From positions 1 through 64,000 of the forward strand of contig CAYSWH010000004.1 in the NCBI GenBank assembly GCA_964434775.1: a stretch of 64,000 nucleotides of DNA, read 5' to 3'. The translations under genes were made by a program, and so were the position numbers. This document shows, piece after piece, positions 9,479 through 18,371 of this stretch. The DNA comes from CAYSWH01 sp964434775 (GTDB lineage Bacteria; Patescibacteriota; JACMRA01). The notes below the pieces were generated by a model. That model was not told where the DNA came from, made no database searches, and saw nothing but the letters and a program-made list of their open reading frames with translations. Each line of letters opens with the position of its first letter. Positions within the stretch are counted from its first letter, which is position 1.

Positions 9479-10882
9479 CTAATCTTTAAATACCACTGTC
9501 TTGATGTTAACAAATTCCAACAGACCGTATTCACCCATTTCTCTTCCATAACCGGATTTTTTGATTCCTCCGTAGGGCATTTTTATATTTGAACGAACCA
9601 TGGAGTTAATAAATACGTTGCCGGCCTCAATCCTCGAAATAATATCTTTAGCCAGGTCGTAATTTTCTGTCCAGATACTGCTACCCAGACCGTATTTGGA
9701 GTCATTGGCGGCTTGAATAGCCTCTTCCACTCCGTCCACTTCTAATACCGAGGCCACGGGACCAAACACTTCCTCTCTAAACACGGGCATTTCTCTACTT
9801 ACCTCGGATAGAAGGGTCGGCAAGTAGTAATATCCCTGACCAAGTTCCAAGGTTTTCCATTTTTCAGGGATTACAGCAAAGTCTCCATGACCGCCAAAAA
9901 TTACTTTCGCTCCCATTTTTACTGATTCTTCCACTTGTCTTCTAATATCTTGCAAAGAACTCTCGGTAGCTAAAGGTCCAATAGTAGTTTCTCGCTCCAA
10001 AGGGTCGCCCACTACTTCCTGCTCGATTTGAGTCTTAAACTTAGTCAAAAATTCTTCCAGCACCGATTTGTCAACAATAAATCTTTTTGCCGCGTTACAA
10101 CTCTGACCACAATTACGCATTCTGGAGTTACAAGCAGCCGGAAACACTTTATCCATATCCGCATCCTTTAGGACAATAAAGGGATCACTCCCTCCAAGTT
10201 CCATTACGGTCGGCTTTATTTCCTCACCGGCCGCTGAAGCCACTTTGGAACCAGCCTTTTCACTACCAATCAAACTAACCGAGACAACCCTATCATCTCT
10301 CACTATCGGCTCGACTAGTTTTGAACCGATCAACAAACTTTGAAAAACTCCTTTATCAAAACCGGCCAAATCAAACATTTCTTCAATCGCTTTACTGCAC
10401 TGAGGTACATTGGATGAATGTTTAAGTAAAACAGTATTACCTGCTACAATTGCCGGAATTACCGGTCTAAGGGCCAAGTAAAAAGGAAAATTCCACGGAG
10501 CTACGTGCAAGAGGATTCCCAGCGGTTCATATTTTACATAACTCTCTTTGTTGTCCGTTTCTATCTGCTCATCCGCTAAAATTGACTCGGCGTTATCGGC
10601 ATAATAATTGATAAGCTTGACTGCTTTTTCTATTTCCGAATTTCCTTGAGTGATCGGCATTCCCATTTCCAAAGTTCCAAGCATGCTGAGATAATCAGTT
10701 TTTTGCTCAAAGGCTTCTGCCAGTTTTTTCAGATAACCTACTCTCTCCTTTAAGGGCTTTTTTTTCCAATCTTCAAAAGATTCTTGAGCTAGAGAGATTT
10801 TTTGAGAAAGCTCCTCCTCGGTTAGTTGACTGAAAGATTCCATTTCCTCACCGGTTGCGGGATTGCGAGAATAGAGTGTCAT
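9479..10882 (-). CDS. NAD(P)-dependent aldehyde dehydrogenase (succinate-semialdehyde dehydrogenase-like)
   Basis: A 467-residue ALDH-superfamily enzyme with the N-terminal SRNPATGEE-type start. It has APWNFPFYLALRP (the cofactor-binding PWNFP motif), LIGSEKAGSKVA, the general-base segment VMELGGSDPF and the catalytic cysteine in CGQSCNAAKRF. EEVFGPVASV and the C-terminal GGIKKSGYGREMGEYG close the domain. Length and motifs fit the GabD/Sad group oxidising small aldehydes such as succinate semialdehyde; the exact substrate is not readable. It lies downstream of, and on the same strand as, the polyamine-type cluster. Aminoaldehyde or semialdehyde oxidation would suit polyamine breakdown, but the 113-base gap leaves co-transcription open. 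Confidence 0.92.
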   Translation of the reverse strand: MTLYSRNPATGEEMESFSQLTEEELSQKISLAQESFEDWKKKPLKERVGYLKKLAEAFEQKTDYLSMLGTLEMGMPITQGNSEIEKAVKLINYYADNAESILADEQIETDNKESYVKYEPLGILLHVAPWNFPFYLALRPVIPAIVAGNTVLLKHSSNVPQCSKAIEEMFDLAGFDKGVFQSLLIGSKLVEPIVRDDRVVSVSLIGSEKAGSKVASAAGEEIKPTVMELGGSDPFIVLKDADMDKVFPAACNSRMRNCGQSCNAAKRFIVDKSVLEEFLTKFKTQIEQEVVGDPLERETTIGPLATESSLQDIRRQVEESVKMGAKVIFGGHGDFAVIPEKWKTLELGQGYYYLPTLLSEVSREMPVFREEVFGPVASVLEVDGVEEAIQAANDSKYGLGSSIWTENYDLAKDIISRIEAGNVFINSMVRSNIKMPYGGIKKSGYGREMGEYGLLEFVNIKTVVFKD

Positions 10883-10994
10883 AGATTAACGATTTAGAAT
10901 AAAAAATAACAAGTACGTTAGGGCTTAGTATTCTAACCGGTTTTTCCAACTTCGTCAATAGACAAACTCCCTTCTCAAATCGCCAAGCATGGGA

Positions 10995-12649
10995 CTAAAT
11001 AATTGTATTAGCGTATTCTTGGTAATAAGAAGGCAAAACCAAAGAGTCAAGATCATTTACTTTCAGCTCTTGGTAGTTGATTTGATGACGGGAAGAGTCT
11101 TTAGTCAAATCCTTTTCCAGGATAAAGTTGTTAGTTAAAGTTTCTGAGTTAAGATATTGAAACTCGCCTTGAGACAAACTCTCTTCAAAATTCGTGTCTA
11201 AAAAGAACTTGTTGCTTTCTTTCTGATTATTAATAGCCAAATTGAAACCCCAAAGCCCAAAACTGGGAATGTATGTTTTACGGCACGACCTCAAAAAATA
11301 CTTCTTGCAAAGTCTTGTGTACCGACCAAAATACTTTGGGTGTATTGTAAATTCCTGAGCTTTGAGAAATGAAAACTGCACCTTCTTTCATGGACAATCG
11401 GCAAAACTTGTAAAACTCCTTAGTATAAAGTCTGGCAATTACCTCCTCTTGAGGGTCAGGTAAATCGGAAACTATCAAATCAAAGTTTTGATGAGATTGC
11501 TCTTGAATCCAGAGCCAAACATCTTGATTAATAACCTCTACTTTTTCATGTAAAAGACTGGAGTGGTTGTAAGCTGCAAATAATTCTGATTTAGCCAGAT
11601 TTGTTACAGCCGGATCAATATCCACAACCTGAATTTTCTTGATATATTTCTCGAATTTAAGTGCTTCCCTCACCGCTAATCCGTCACCGCCACCAAAAAA
11701 GACTACCTGCAAGCTATCCTCTTGTACTTCTTGATTACTCAAAAGTTGTAAAAAACCGGGAACAACCAAAGATTCGTGATAGCGATACTCATCCAAAGTA
11801 GAAAACTGAACTCCGCCATTCAGATAAAGCCTCAAATCGTTGGCTCTCTTGGTTACTACTACTCTTTGATACGGAGTTTGCTCGGAGTAAATAATCTGAT
11901 CAGAATATAGCCTGCTCTCAGAAAAATCATATATTTCCTTGGAAAAAACAGCCCCGCTTATAAGAACCACAGAGGCGAAAAACCAGACTAAAAGTTGCAA
12001 GGGACCTTGCTTTAGTCTCTTCCAAAAAATCAGCATACAAATAAGGGCCATCACCAAATTTAGAATACCAGTTAAAAAATTTAGCCTAACTAAGCCAAGC
12101 CATGGTAATAAAATGGAAGAAAAAAGCAAAGAAGCGGCTAGACCTCCTAAGTAGTCAAAGGACAATACATTGGAAATCAAGTTTTTTAATAGATCGCCCT
12201 CTTTTTCTTGAGAAACCGTATTTATATTTTTACCCGATAGAGAGAGCCAAAATTTTTCCGACAGATTTAGAAGGCGACTTAAAACTGGTATTTCCAGGCC
12301 CGAAATAGTACCAACAGCCAAAGTAAATAGTATCTGTACCAAAAAGTGGTATTTGGTGTAAACAAAACTGAAAAACATGGCAATTACTGATATTCCGCCA
12401 ATTAGAGCAATAGAAGTTTCAATAGCCACAAACCCAATCAGTGAGATCTTTCTGCTTAATATACCTGGATAAAAAAGCTCCGAATCCCAATCCACTCAAA
12501 AAAATTCCAATGGAAAAAGAAAAAGCCTGTACTGAGCTCCCGCTGAGATAGGCTGCAGCTGTCCCGATTAAAAGCTCATATGTCAGAGAGCAGGCCGAAA
12601 CAACAAAAACCGCTACCAAAATTATCAGTTTTTTGGTATCGACACTCAT
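10995..12649 (-). pseudogene. Spermidine-synthase-like membrane protein, interrupted by two frameshifts
   Basis: Three overlapping frames together make one protein of about 550 residues. Piece 1 (12649 to about 12450) is the N-terminus with two membrane helices, ending in SGLGFGAFLSRYIKQK. Piece 2 (about 12450 to 11280) continues as ISLIGFVAIETSIALIGG, with more helices and then a methyltransferase-like PABS domain: VVFFGGGDGLAVREAL binds AdoMet/decarboxylated AdoMet, VVDIDPAVTNLAK follows, and VSDLPDP carries the catalytic Asp. Piece 3 (about 11277 to 10995) gives TYIPSFGLWGFNLA and the C-terminus. One extra base in the AAA at about 12449-12451 and one missing base at about 11278 would restore the frame. 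Either the gene is decaying or the assembly has indels; domain motifs are otherwise intact. It is the last gene of the DUF2617-DUF4178-DUF350 cluster. Confidence 0.85.
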
Positions 12650-12682
12650 ATTTTGTTAATAAATAAATCTTTGAAGTTATTT

Positions 12683-12979
12683 TTAGGGACTAACAATCAC
12701 CCCGGCAATAATTACCCCTATAGCAACTAAAATCAAGCCTTTTAAGGTGGCTGCAGCTATGTTGCCTTTACCAAAAATTTCGTCTTCGGTATCATATGGT
12801 ATCACCCAATCCAAAAACCGATAGGAAATGAAAAGTAAGTTTACTCCCAATAAAGTATAGGCCAACACTGAAATAAAAGAATACAAAGGAGTATTGGTTT
12901 CAATAATGTCAAATTGACCGGGAAGTACCAATAACAAAGAAACCACCAAACCTATAATAACACCAATAATTTTATTCAT
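12683..12979 (-). CDS. DUF350 (YjfL/UPF0719-like) membrane protein
   Basis: A 98-residue protein with three hydrophobic segments (about 4-20, 30-55, 75-96). The central signature is SYRFLDWVIPYDTEDEIFGKGNIAAA: a conserved Arg/Asp/Pro stretch followed by the GN-AAA turn typical of DUF350. That family is widely found beside spermidine-synthase-like genes, as with M. tuberculosis Rv2600 next to speE (Rv2601), and E. coli YjfL. It starts 34 bases before the synthase-like gene and ends the operon's membrane part. Biochemical role unknown; a partner channel or membrane subunit for a polyamine-linked process is the usual guess. Confidence 0.85.
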   Translation of the reverse strand: MNKIIGVIIGLVVSLLLVLPGQFDIIETNTPLYSFISVLAYTLLGVNLLFISYRFLDWVIPYDTEDEIFGKGNIAAATLKGLILVAIGVIIAGVIVSP

Positions 12980-12988
12980 AACCGAGTT

Positions 12989-14182
12989 TTAATATTTCCA
13001 AACACTGTTTTTTAATTTAGTTCTTTTGTATAAAGCAAAAGCTGTCAACAGGGTTAATGCAAAAGTGGAAAAAATCCACCATATAATATTAGACCCTCCC
13101 TTATATATTTTCAAAGTTAGCGGAATGGTCGGAATTCTATCAATTGATTCTTGTGTAGGAGTCTTGGAAGCCTCCCCAAAGTCTATCACTTTGAATCTAA
13201 ATGTTCGTTCTTCTACTCTGTCAGGATAGAACAAAGTAGTCTCTTTCTCGGTAGTGGTTTCTTGAGCTTTAACCCCTATTCCACTATCATTATGATAAAA
13301 TTCGTTATTTCCCTGATATTCAAGATTTCCGGAAGCGTCCAAAACCGAAAAATCCAGATTTAAACCACTGTTTTTAGGTATTTTTGCTTCAATTTCTAAA
13401 GTATAATATTCTCCTACTTCCGGTATTTCAAACTTATCAAAGGAAATTTCCTGACCTTTGATAGCCGTAATTGTCTCAGTTTTTTCCCAAATTAAATTTC
13501 TGTCCAAATGTTGATATAGACCATAAAAAGGCATCGCCATAGCAAGTAAAAGGGTAACTGCGGCAATCCACTTCCAGGTTCGAGCCTGACTGTAAAGATA
13601 TTGAGCCTTTACATTTTCCAGTTCCAAAGTTTTGCGAAAAATATCCGTTATTTTGTAACCCGGAATATATACTGATTCAAACCACTCTACTTCTCCGTTG
13701 GGAAAGACGTCAATTGAATAATCTTTGTTTTGATATTCGTAATCAATGTAATCAAAAATATTGTAGTCAGCTTTATCTCTGGTAGCTCTACCTTTTGTTT
13801 CTTTTAACTTTCCGATACCGGCCTCCCTAAATTTGGCTCCTTTTTGTTGTAGATGGTTTTTATGAAGTTCAAAAATATTAGCTCCTTCTTTAAGACTTTT
13901 TGAAGGTAAATCGAACCCTAAAGATTTGACCTCTTCCGGAGAGAGCTGTCTACAATAATAAAGCTCGTCAGCCGAAATATTAAAAAACCAAGTCTGTCCG
14001 TTTTCAGAAAGGCAATAATGTTCAACCGCCGGAAAAACCTTACCGACCTCACTTTGATCTTCGGGATCTTGGATCCAAGTAACTTGGTAATCTACCGCCC
14101 CTTGACCGAGAATTTCAAATTCCAGATCACTATACTCACCTCTGGCTCCAATAAAAAAAACTTTTTCGTAAGGTATAGACAT
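12989..14182 (-). CDS. DUF4178-like protein with two membrane helices
   Basis: A 397-residue protein. Residues 1-190 are soluble and contain a strand-rich module beginning with GARGEYSDLEFEILG, then WFESVYIPGYKITD, matching the style of DUF4178 (small beta domain ending in a Trp/Glu-rich stretch). A membrane helix follows at about 203-223, an outer beta-rich domain, and a second helix at about 366-386 with a basic tail. In actinobacteria and bacilli DUF4178 proteins are encoded with DUF350, DUF2617/DUF4247 and spermidine-synthase-like proteins. Here the gene sits nine bases before DUF350 and eight bases after the small secreted protein, a tight operon. Function of the family is not established. 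Confidence 0.75.
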   Translation of the reverse strand: MSIPYEKVFFIGARGEYSDLEFEILGQGAVDYQVTWIQDPEDQSEVGKVFPAVEHYCLSENGQTWFFNISADELYYCRQLSPEEVKSLGFDLPSKSLKEGANIFELHKNHLQQKGAKFREAGIGKLKETKGRATRDKADYNIFDYIDYEYQNKDYSIDVFPNGEVEWFESVYIPGYKITDIFRKTLELENVKAQYLYSQARTWKWIAAVTLLLAMAMPFYGLYQHLDRNLIWEKTETITAIKGQEISFDKFEIPEVGEYYTLEIEAKIPKNSGLNLDFSVLDASGNLEYQGNNEFYHNDSGIGVKAQETTTEKETTLFYPDRVEERTFRFKVIDFGEASKTPTQESIDRIPTIPLTLKIYKGGSNIIWWIFSTFALTLLTAFALYKRTKLKNSVWKY

Positions 14183-14190
14183 AACTTAAA

Positions 14191-14430
14191 CTATTTTGCA
14201 CCTCCCGAACCACCGGTACTACTCCCATTGCCGATACTTCGATTTCGAAAGGTTGAAGAGCCGGTAAAGGGACACCTGCCATACTGATCTTTTTGATAAC
14301 CGGGACAGTTTTGAGAAATTCGTTTACCAATTTGCGGTACCGAGCTAACCCCCCAACCGGCGTTACCGGCAACTAAAGGAATTCCCAGGGCTGAAATTGA
14401 AGCTAATCCGACAAAAATCTTTGAAAACAT
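14191..14430 (-). CDS. Small secreted glycine/serine-tailed protein
   Basis: A 79-residue protein with a clear signal sequence (residues 1-20: short basic start, hydrophobic core, AGNA at the likely cleavage site). The mature part contains two cysteines (QNCPGYQ and GRCPFTG) spaced for one disulfide, then a Ser/Gly-rich tail ending GGSGGAK. It sits eight bases upstream of the DUF4178-like gene, at the place occupied in related clusters by small exported proteins (DUF4247 in actinobacteria, YjfM/DUF1190 in enterobacteria). I cannot show homology to either. It may be the exported target or partner of the cluster. Confidence 0.65.
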   Translation of the reverse strand: MFSKIFVGLASISALGIPLVAGNAGWGVSSVPQIGKRISQNCPGYQKDQYGRCPFTGSSTFRNRSIGNGSSTGGSGGAK

Positions 14431-14559
14431 TATAGTTTGTTTTTTTAAAAAATTATGAAACTGTTTAGTTGTTGAAAGGTGCTTTGAATAAAAGACATAT
14501 ATTACTAAAGAATACGAATTACATTACATTTATAATAAAAAGTTTTCTTTACTATGTTT

Positions 14560-15048
14560 CTAGCCCAAACTATCCAAAAATGTCAAAAAGTAACCGGTTT
14601 TCGTCCACACTGAAAGCTTATATTCAGGATAAGTGTGTAAAGTGTTAAACTCAATTTGGTTACTACTCACTCTCCAATTAATTGCTGTAATCGCCCGATC
14701 GGCAAAGGTGTGTTCCAACCTTGCCCGCCGATGAAAAATAGTAACTTCCCTTTCTTCCAGAGTTTTACTTTCGATCCAACCCAAGTCATTTTCCCGCAGC
14801 AAAATTTTCCCGGAAGGCCTTTGTAAATTAATTCTCAGAGAACTATTTCCCGGATCTCTAAGTCTCGATGACAAAATTTCTTGGTAGACAGGTTCCCCTT
14901 GCCGATAAAAAATGATGATGTGAGAATAGCCGATTATTTGTACGGAAACCAACCAACCCCTGCTGAAACTAAGGTTTTCTTGTCGATATACTTGAATCGG
15001 TACTTGAATATTTTCATCAGTTTTTCCTGAATAAAAAAATAGGTTCAT
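14560..15048 (-). CDS. DUF2617-like soluble protein
   Basis: A 162-residue protein without membrane segments. It contains an internal GYSHIIIFYRQGE stretch and ends with the segment IEFNTLHTYPEYKLSVWTKT. The combination of a central SH motif and a C-terminal HTYPE motif followed by a basic/aromatic strand is what I remember of DUF2617, encoded next to DUF4178, DUF4247, DUF350 and spermidine synthase in mycobacteria (Rv2597-Rv2601 region). It is the first gene of the minus-strand cluster, 129 bases upstream of the small secreted protein and divergent from dnaG. Exact function unknown. Confidence 0.65.
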   Translation of the reverse strand: MNLFFYSGKTDENIQVPIQVYRQENLSFSRGWLVSVQIIGYSHIIIFYRQGEPVYQEILSSRLRDPGNSSLRINLQRPSGKILLRENDLGWIESKTLEEREVTIFHRRARLEHTFADRAITAINWRVSSNQIEFNTLHTYPEYKLSVWTKTGYFLTFLDSLG

Positions 15049-15111
15049 AAAAGACGCTTTACTATTTCTATTTATTATATTATTAACTTTGACAAGTAAA
15101 GGGTAAAATTT

Positions 15112-16860
15112 GTGTCAGTTTGGGAAGAGATTAAGTCAAAATTGAGTGTAGATGAGGTTATCGGAAGTTACTTACCGATCAAACCTGCCGGTTCCAATTA
15201 TAAGTGTATCTGTCCTTTTCATAAGGAAAACACCCCTTCATTGATCATCAGTCCTTCTAAACAGATTTGGCATTGTTTTGGGTGTGGAGCGGGGGGTGAT
15301 ATTTTCCGTTTTGTAGAAATGTATGAAAATACTGATAAAAAAGAAACCCTGGAAATTTTGGCCAAAAAGGCTAATGTAACATTAGAAAAGCCCAAAGGAA
15401 ATCAAAGCGGTTTCTCACAAAATAAATCAACAGGAGAAAAGAAACCTGAGCTGGATGACTTTCAAAAAGGGCAAAAATTACTTTTCTGGGTAGGAGACCT
15501 CTACTACCGGGTTTTACAAAAAATTCTCAAGGATAGGCAAAACCCGATTACACAATATTGCTTAGAAAGAGGTTTAAATACTGAATTAATTGAAAAGTTT
15601 AAGATCGGCTACGCCCCTAGAGAAAACTTTATTTTAAAGTTAGCCACCAAAAACAACCTCGATTTTGAATTGTTATACCAGATTGGAGTTTTGAAAAAAG
15701 AAGAAGGTAATATCTACAAAGACAAGTATAAGGATCGTCTAATCTTTCCTATTTTTGATGCACAGGGAAAAATTGTCGGTTATACAGGAAGAACTCTTCC
15801 ATATGACAACTCCGAGAGGCCAAAATATCTCAACTCACCTCAGACTCCCTGGTTTAACAAAAGTAAAATCTGGTTTGGTTGGCATTTATCCAAAACCCAT
15901 ATCTTACAAGAAAAAAAAACTGTTATTGTTGAAGGTAACCTAGATGTTATTACTGCCCACGGCAAGGGATTGAAAATTGCTTTGGCTTCTCAAGGCACTT
16001 CCTTTACAGAAGAACAACTCAAAATCCTCAAAAGACTTACTAAAAACGTAAAATTGGCTTTTGACAACGACGAAGCCGGTAGGATTGCCAGTGATAAATT
16101 TTTCAGGCTGGCCACTATTCAGGGAATGAACGTTTACAAAATTCAAATCCCTACTGAATACAAAGATCTTGATGAATGGCTGCAAAAAGAAAAAGTAGAT
16201 TTTAATTTACTCAAAGCGGAGTATTACCCAACCTATATTTTTAAGTTATATGAAACAGACCTACGCAGTAGAGACCCGGAAGTACAAAAACAAGCCATTT
16301 TGAAATGCCTGGAGTTATTTGCCTCCCTGGATCCGCTTACATTGGAACAATATTTAAACAGACTTTCGGAAGTAACAAATATTCACCAGGAAACACTCTC
16401 CAGATTTGTCATTCAGAGCCGGAAGGAAGCTGCCCGGTATCATCAACCTGCAGATAACACGGAAGTGTCCATTGATAAACGCAAGGATTTAGATATTTAC
16501 GATTCAATTTTTACTAATTGGCAAAATATTTGTGCCTATTACCAGGACAAAATGTATCAAGTAGAAAAAGTATATCCGGAAATAACTCTTTATCTTAAAC
16601 AACTCTTTCTGATCCTCAAAAATCTCTCGCCGGAACTGAAAAAATATGCTGATTTTTATGAATATAAGGAAGCTAACCGAGAAATCCTGGAGCTAATTTA
16701 CCAAGAAAAGCTCTATGATAAGGACCCGACATTCTTTTCAAGTACCCTGCAGACCATTATCCGTCTGCTTGATCAAAAAATTGACTTTCTTATGCTAGAT
16801 GAAAGCCTTAAGCAAACTTACTTTCAACTTAAAAAAGAATTGGCCGAAGTAAAAATTTAG
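15112..16860 (+). CDS. dnaG: DNA primase
   Basis: A 582-residue primase starting at GTG 15112. The N-terminal zinc-binding domain has CPFH at 34-37 and CFGC at 55-58 (CHC2 type). The catalytic core contains KIGYAPRENF, RLIFPIFDAQGKIVGYTGR, and the TOPRIM motifs VIVEGNLDVI (catalytic Glu) and LAFDNDEAGR (metal-binding Asp pair). The C-terminal region (about 430-582) is helical and weakly conserved, as expected for the helicase-interaction domain. It makes RNA primers for replication at the fork with DnaB. The gene stands alone, divergent from the DUF2617-like gene with only 63 bases between the starts, and not in the rpsU-dnaG-rpoD arrangement. Confidence 0.96.
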   Translation: MSVWEEIKSKLSVDEVIGSYLPIKPAGSNYKCICPFHKENTPSLIISPSKQIWHCFGCGAGGDIFRFVEMYENTDKKETLEILAKKANVTLEKPKGNQSGFSQNKSTGEKKPELDDFQKGQKLLFWVGDLYYRVLQKILKDRQNPITQYCLERGLNTELIEKFKIGYAPRENFILKLATKNNLDFELLYQIGVLKKEEGNIYKDKYKDRLIFPIFDAQGKIVGYTGRTLPYDNSERPKYLNSPQTPWFNKSKIWFGWHLSKTHILQEKKTVIVEGNLDVITAHGKGLKIALASQGTSFTEEQLKILKRLTKNVKLAFDNDEAGRIASDKFFRLATIQGMNVYKIQIPTEYKDLDEWLQKEKVDFNLLKAEYYPTYIFKLYETDLRSRDPEVQKQAILKCLELFASLDPLTLEQYLNRLSEVTNIHQETLSRFVIQSRKEAARYHQPADNTEVSIDKRKDLDIYDSIFTNWQNICAYYQDKMYQVEKVYPEITLYLKQLFLILKNLSPELKKYADFYEYKEANREILELIYQEKLYDKDPTFFSSTLQTIIRLLDQKIDFLMLDESLKQTYFQLKKELAEVKI

Positions 16861-16910
16861 CCAAGGACTGCTTAACAACCCGGATAATAACTAAAAGCCT
16901 TAAGAAATTC

Positions 16911-18110
16911 TTAGGTCACCTCTTCATAAAGCTGAACATATTCCTCAGTCATCCTGGCAACAGAAAAGAATTTTTCCACCCTCTCTCGACACCTTATTCT
17001 CATCTGCCTGTATTTTTCAGGATTCATGGAGTCAATCTTTTCCATAGCCTCACATAAGCCTTCAACACCTGTTTTTTTAATTACCCAACTTCCTCGAGCT
17101 TCTTCTTCCGATGCGTCTACAATAAAACCAGTTTCTCCGTCAGTAATTATTTCAGGGATAGCTCCTCTGGCAAAAGCAATTACCGGAGTACCGCAAGCCA
17201 TTGCCTCTGTAATAACCAACCCAAACGGTTCATCCCAATCAGGAGGGAATATCATAGCCTTTGCATTCGCAAGTAGAGTATTTTTTTTTGAATAACTATC
17301 GACTAAACCGAAATAGCCAACCGTATTATCAGAGTTCACAAACTCCTCCAAAGCATGTTTATCCTGGTTGGCGAATCGGAAATCTATGTAGGGCGCTATC
17401 TTTTCTTGGAAAAAGGATCTTTCAAGGTTAAACACCCTGCCGCCGAGTGTAAGTTTTTTACCGACCTTGATTGCGGCTTGAATAGCTAAGTCAGGACCTT
17501 TCCTTCTAATGAACCTTCCAAAATAAAGAAAATAGTTAAGATTGTAGATATTAAAGTTCAATCGGTTCAAGTCCACTCCGTTATATATATTCTTATGCAC
17601 CTTATACCCTTCTTGTTCGTATTTTCTTTTCTGAGACTCACTGACAGAAACAAGAATGTTTTGATTGGTTTTTTCTACCGGAATTTTTCTAAGATCACAA
17701 AGAAAGTAATTAAACATTTTGATGTCTATATGTAAAGTGGTTATCATCTGCAAAGGCACCAAGTCAGAGTTAATCAATATATCTGCATAACTGTTATTGT
17801 GAATTAGATCAAACCTGCTTTTGCAATCCACAATCTTTTGTAGCTGATAGCCTTGTAGCAAAGATTTAATCGACTCTCTGATTTCCCAATTTTCCTCATT
17901 TAGATAAGATTTGACCAGATAATTCGGATATTTTAAAAGCCTATTTTTCTGTGGATCATTATAAAGTAGACTTTCAGGGTTGGCAAAAACCGACGAAACA
18001 TGTCTTTTTAAAGTCAAGTATTTATCAAGATTATAGACAAATTCTTCCATACCTCCCAAACTTGATTCTTTTACGGGCAGAGGCAGGTAATTTAAATGTA
18101 AAATTTTCAT
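16911..18110 (-). CDS. Glycosyltransferase family 4 (GT-B)
   Basis: A 399-residue GT-B enzyme. The N-terminal acceptor domain has a Gly-rich loop (SSLGGMEEFVYNL). The donor domain shows YFGRFIRRKGPDLAI, then the nucleotide-sugar signature EPFGLVITEAMACGTPVIAF with the paired Glu of the EX7E motif, and GAIPEIITDGETGFIV. This is the GT4 pattern of retaining transferases that add hexoses to lipids, proteins or polysaccharides. Donor and acceptor are not readable. It converges on dnaG with a 50-base gap and belongs to no clear operon. Confidence 0.9.
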   Translation of the reverse strand: MKILHLNYLPLPVKESSLGGMEEFVYNLDKYLTLKRHVSSVFANPESLLYNDPQKNRLLKYPNYLVKSYLNEENWEIRESIKSLLQGYQLQKIVDCKSRFDLIHNNSYADILINSDLVPLQMITTLHIDIKMFNYFLCDLRKIPVEKTNQNILVSVSESQKRKYEQEGYKVHKNIYNGVDLNRLNFNIYNLNYFLYFGRFIRRKGPDLAIQAAIKVGKKLTLGGRVFNLERSFFQEKIAPYIDFRFANQDKHALEEFVNSDNTVGYFGLVDSYSKKNTLLANAKAMIFPPDWDEPFGLVITEAMACGTPVIAFARGAIPEIITDGETGFIVDASEEEARGSWVIKKTGVEGLCEAMEKIDSMNPEKYRQMRIRCRERVEKFFSVARMTEEYVQLYEEVT

Positions 18111-18371
18111 TTCCCTAATTTAAGCACTTTATTGTCTATATGTAAAGAGTAGATGTATTTGAATAATTGACATATACGTTATTTTTTGTTAATCAAACCT
18201 GGTTAAGCTTAATCGAAATTAGCTTGGCATTTCCCAAAAATTTGCTAATTATTTCTCAACAAAACTGATTTTTTTGATTTTAAAAGATACTTTTTTGTAA
18301 GGTATTTCCAACCTCCATATTCACAAACAACATATTCAATATAATTAATCTGTTAAAAATTAAATCATTTT

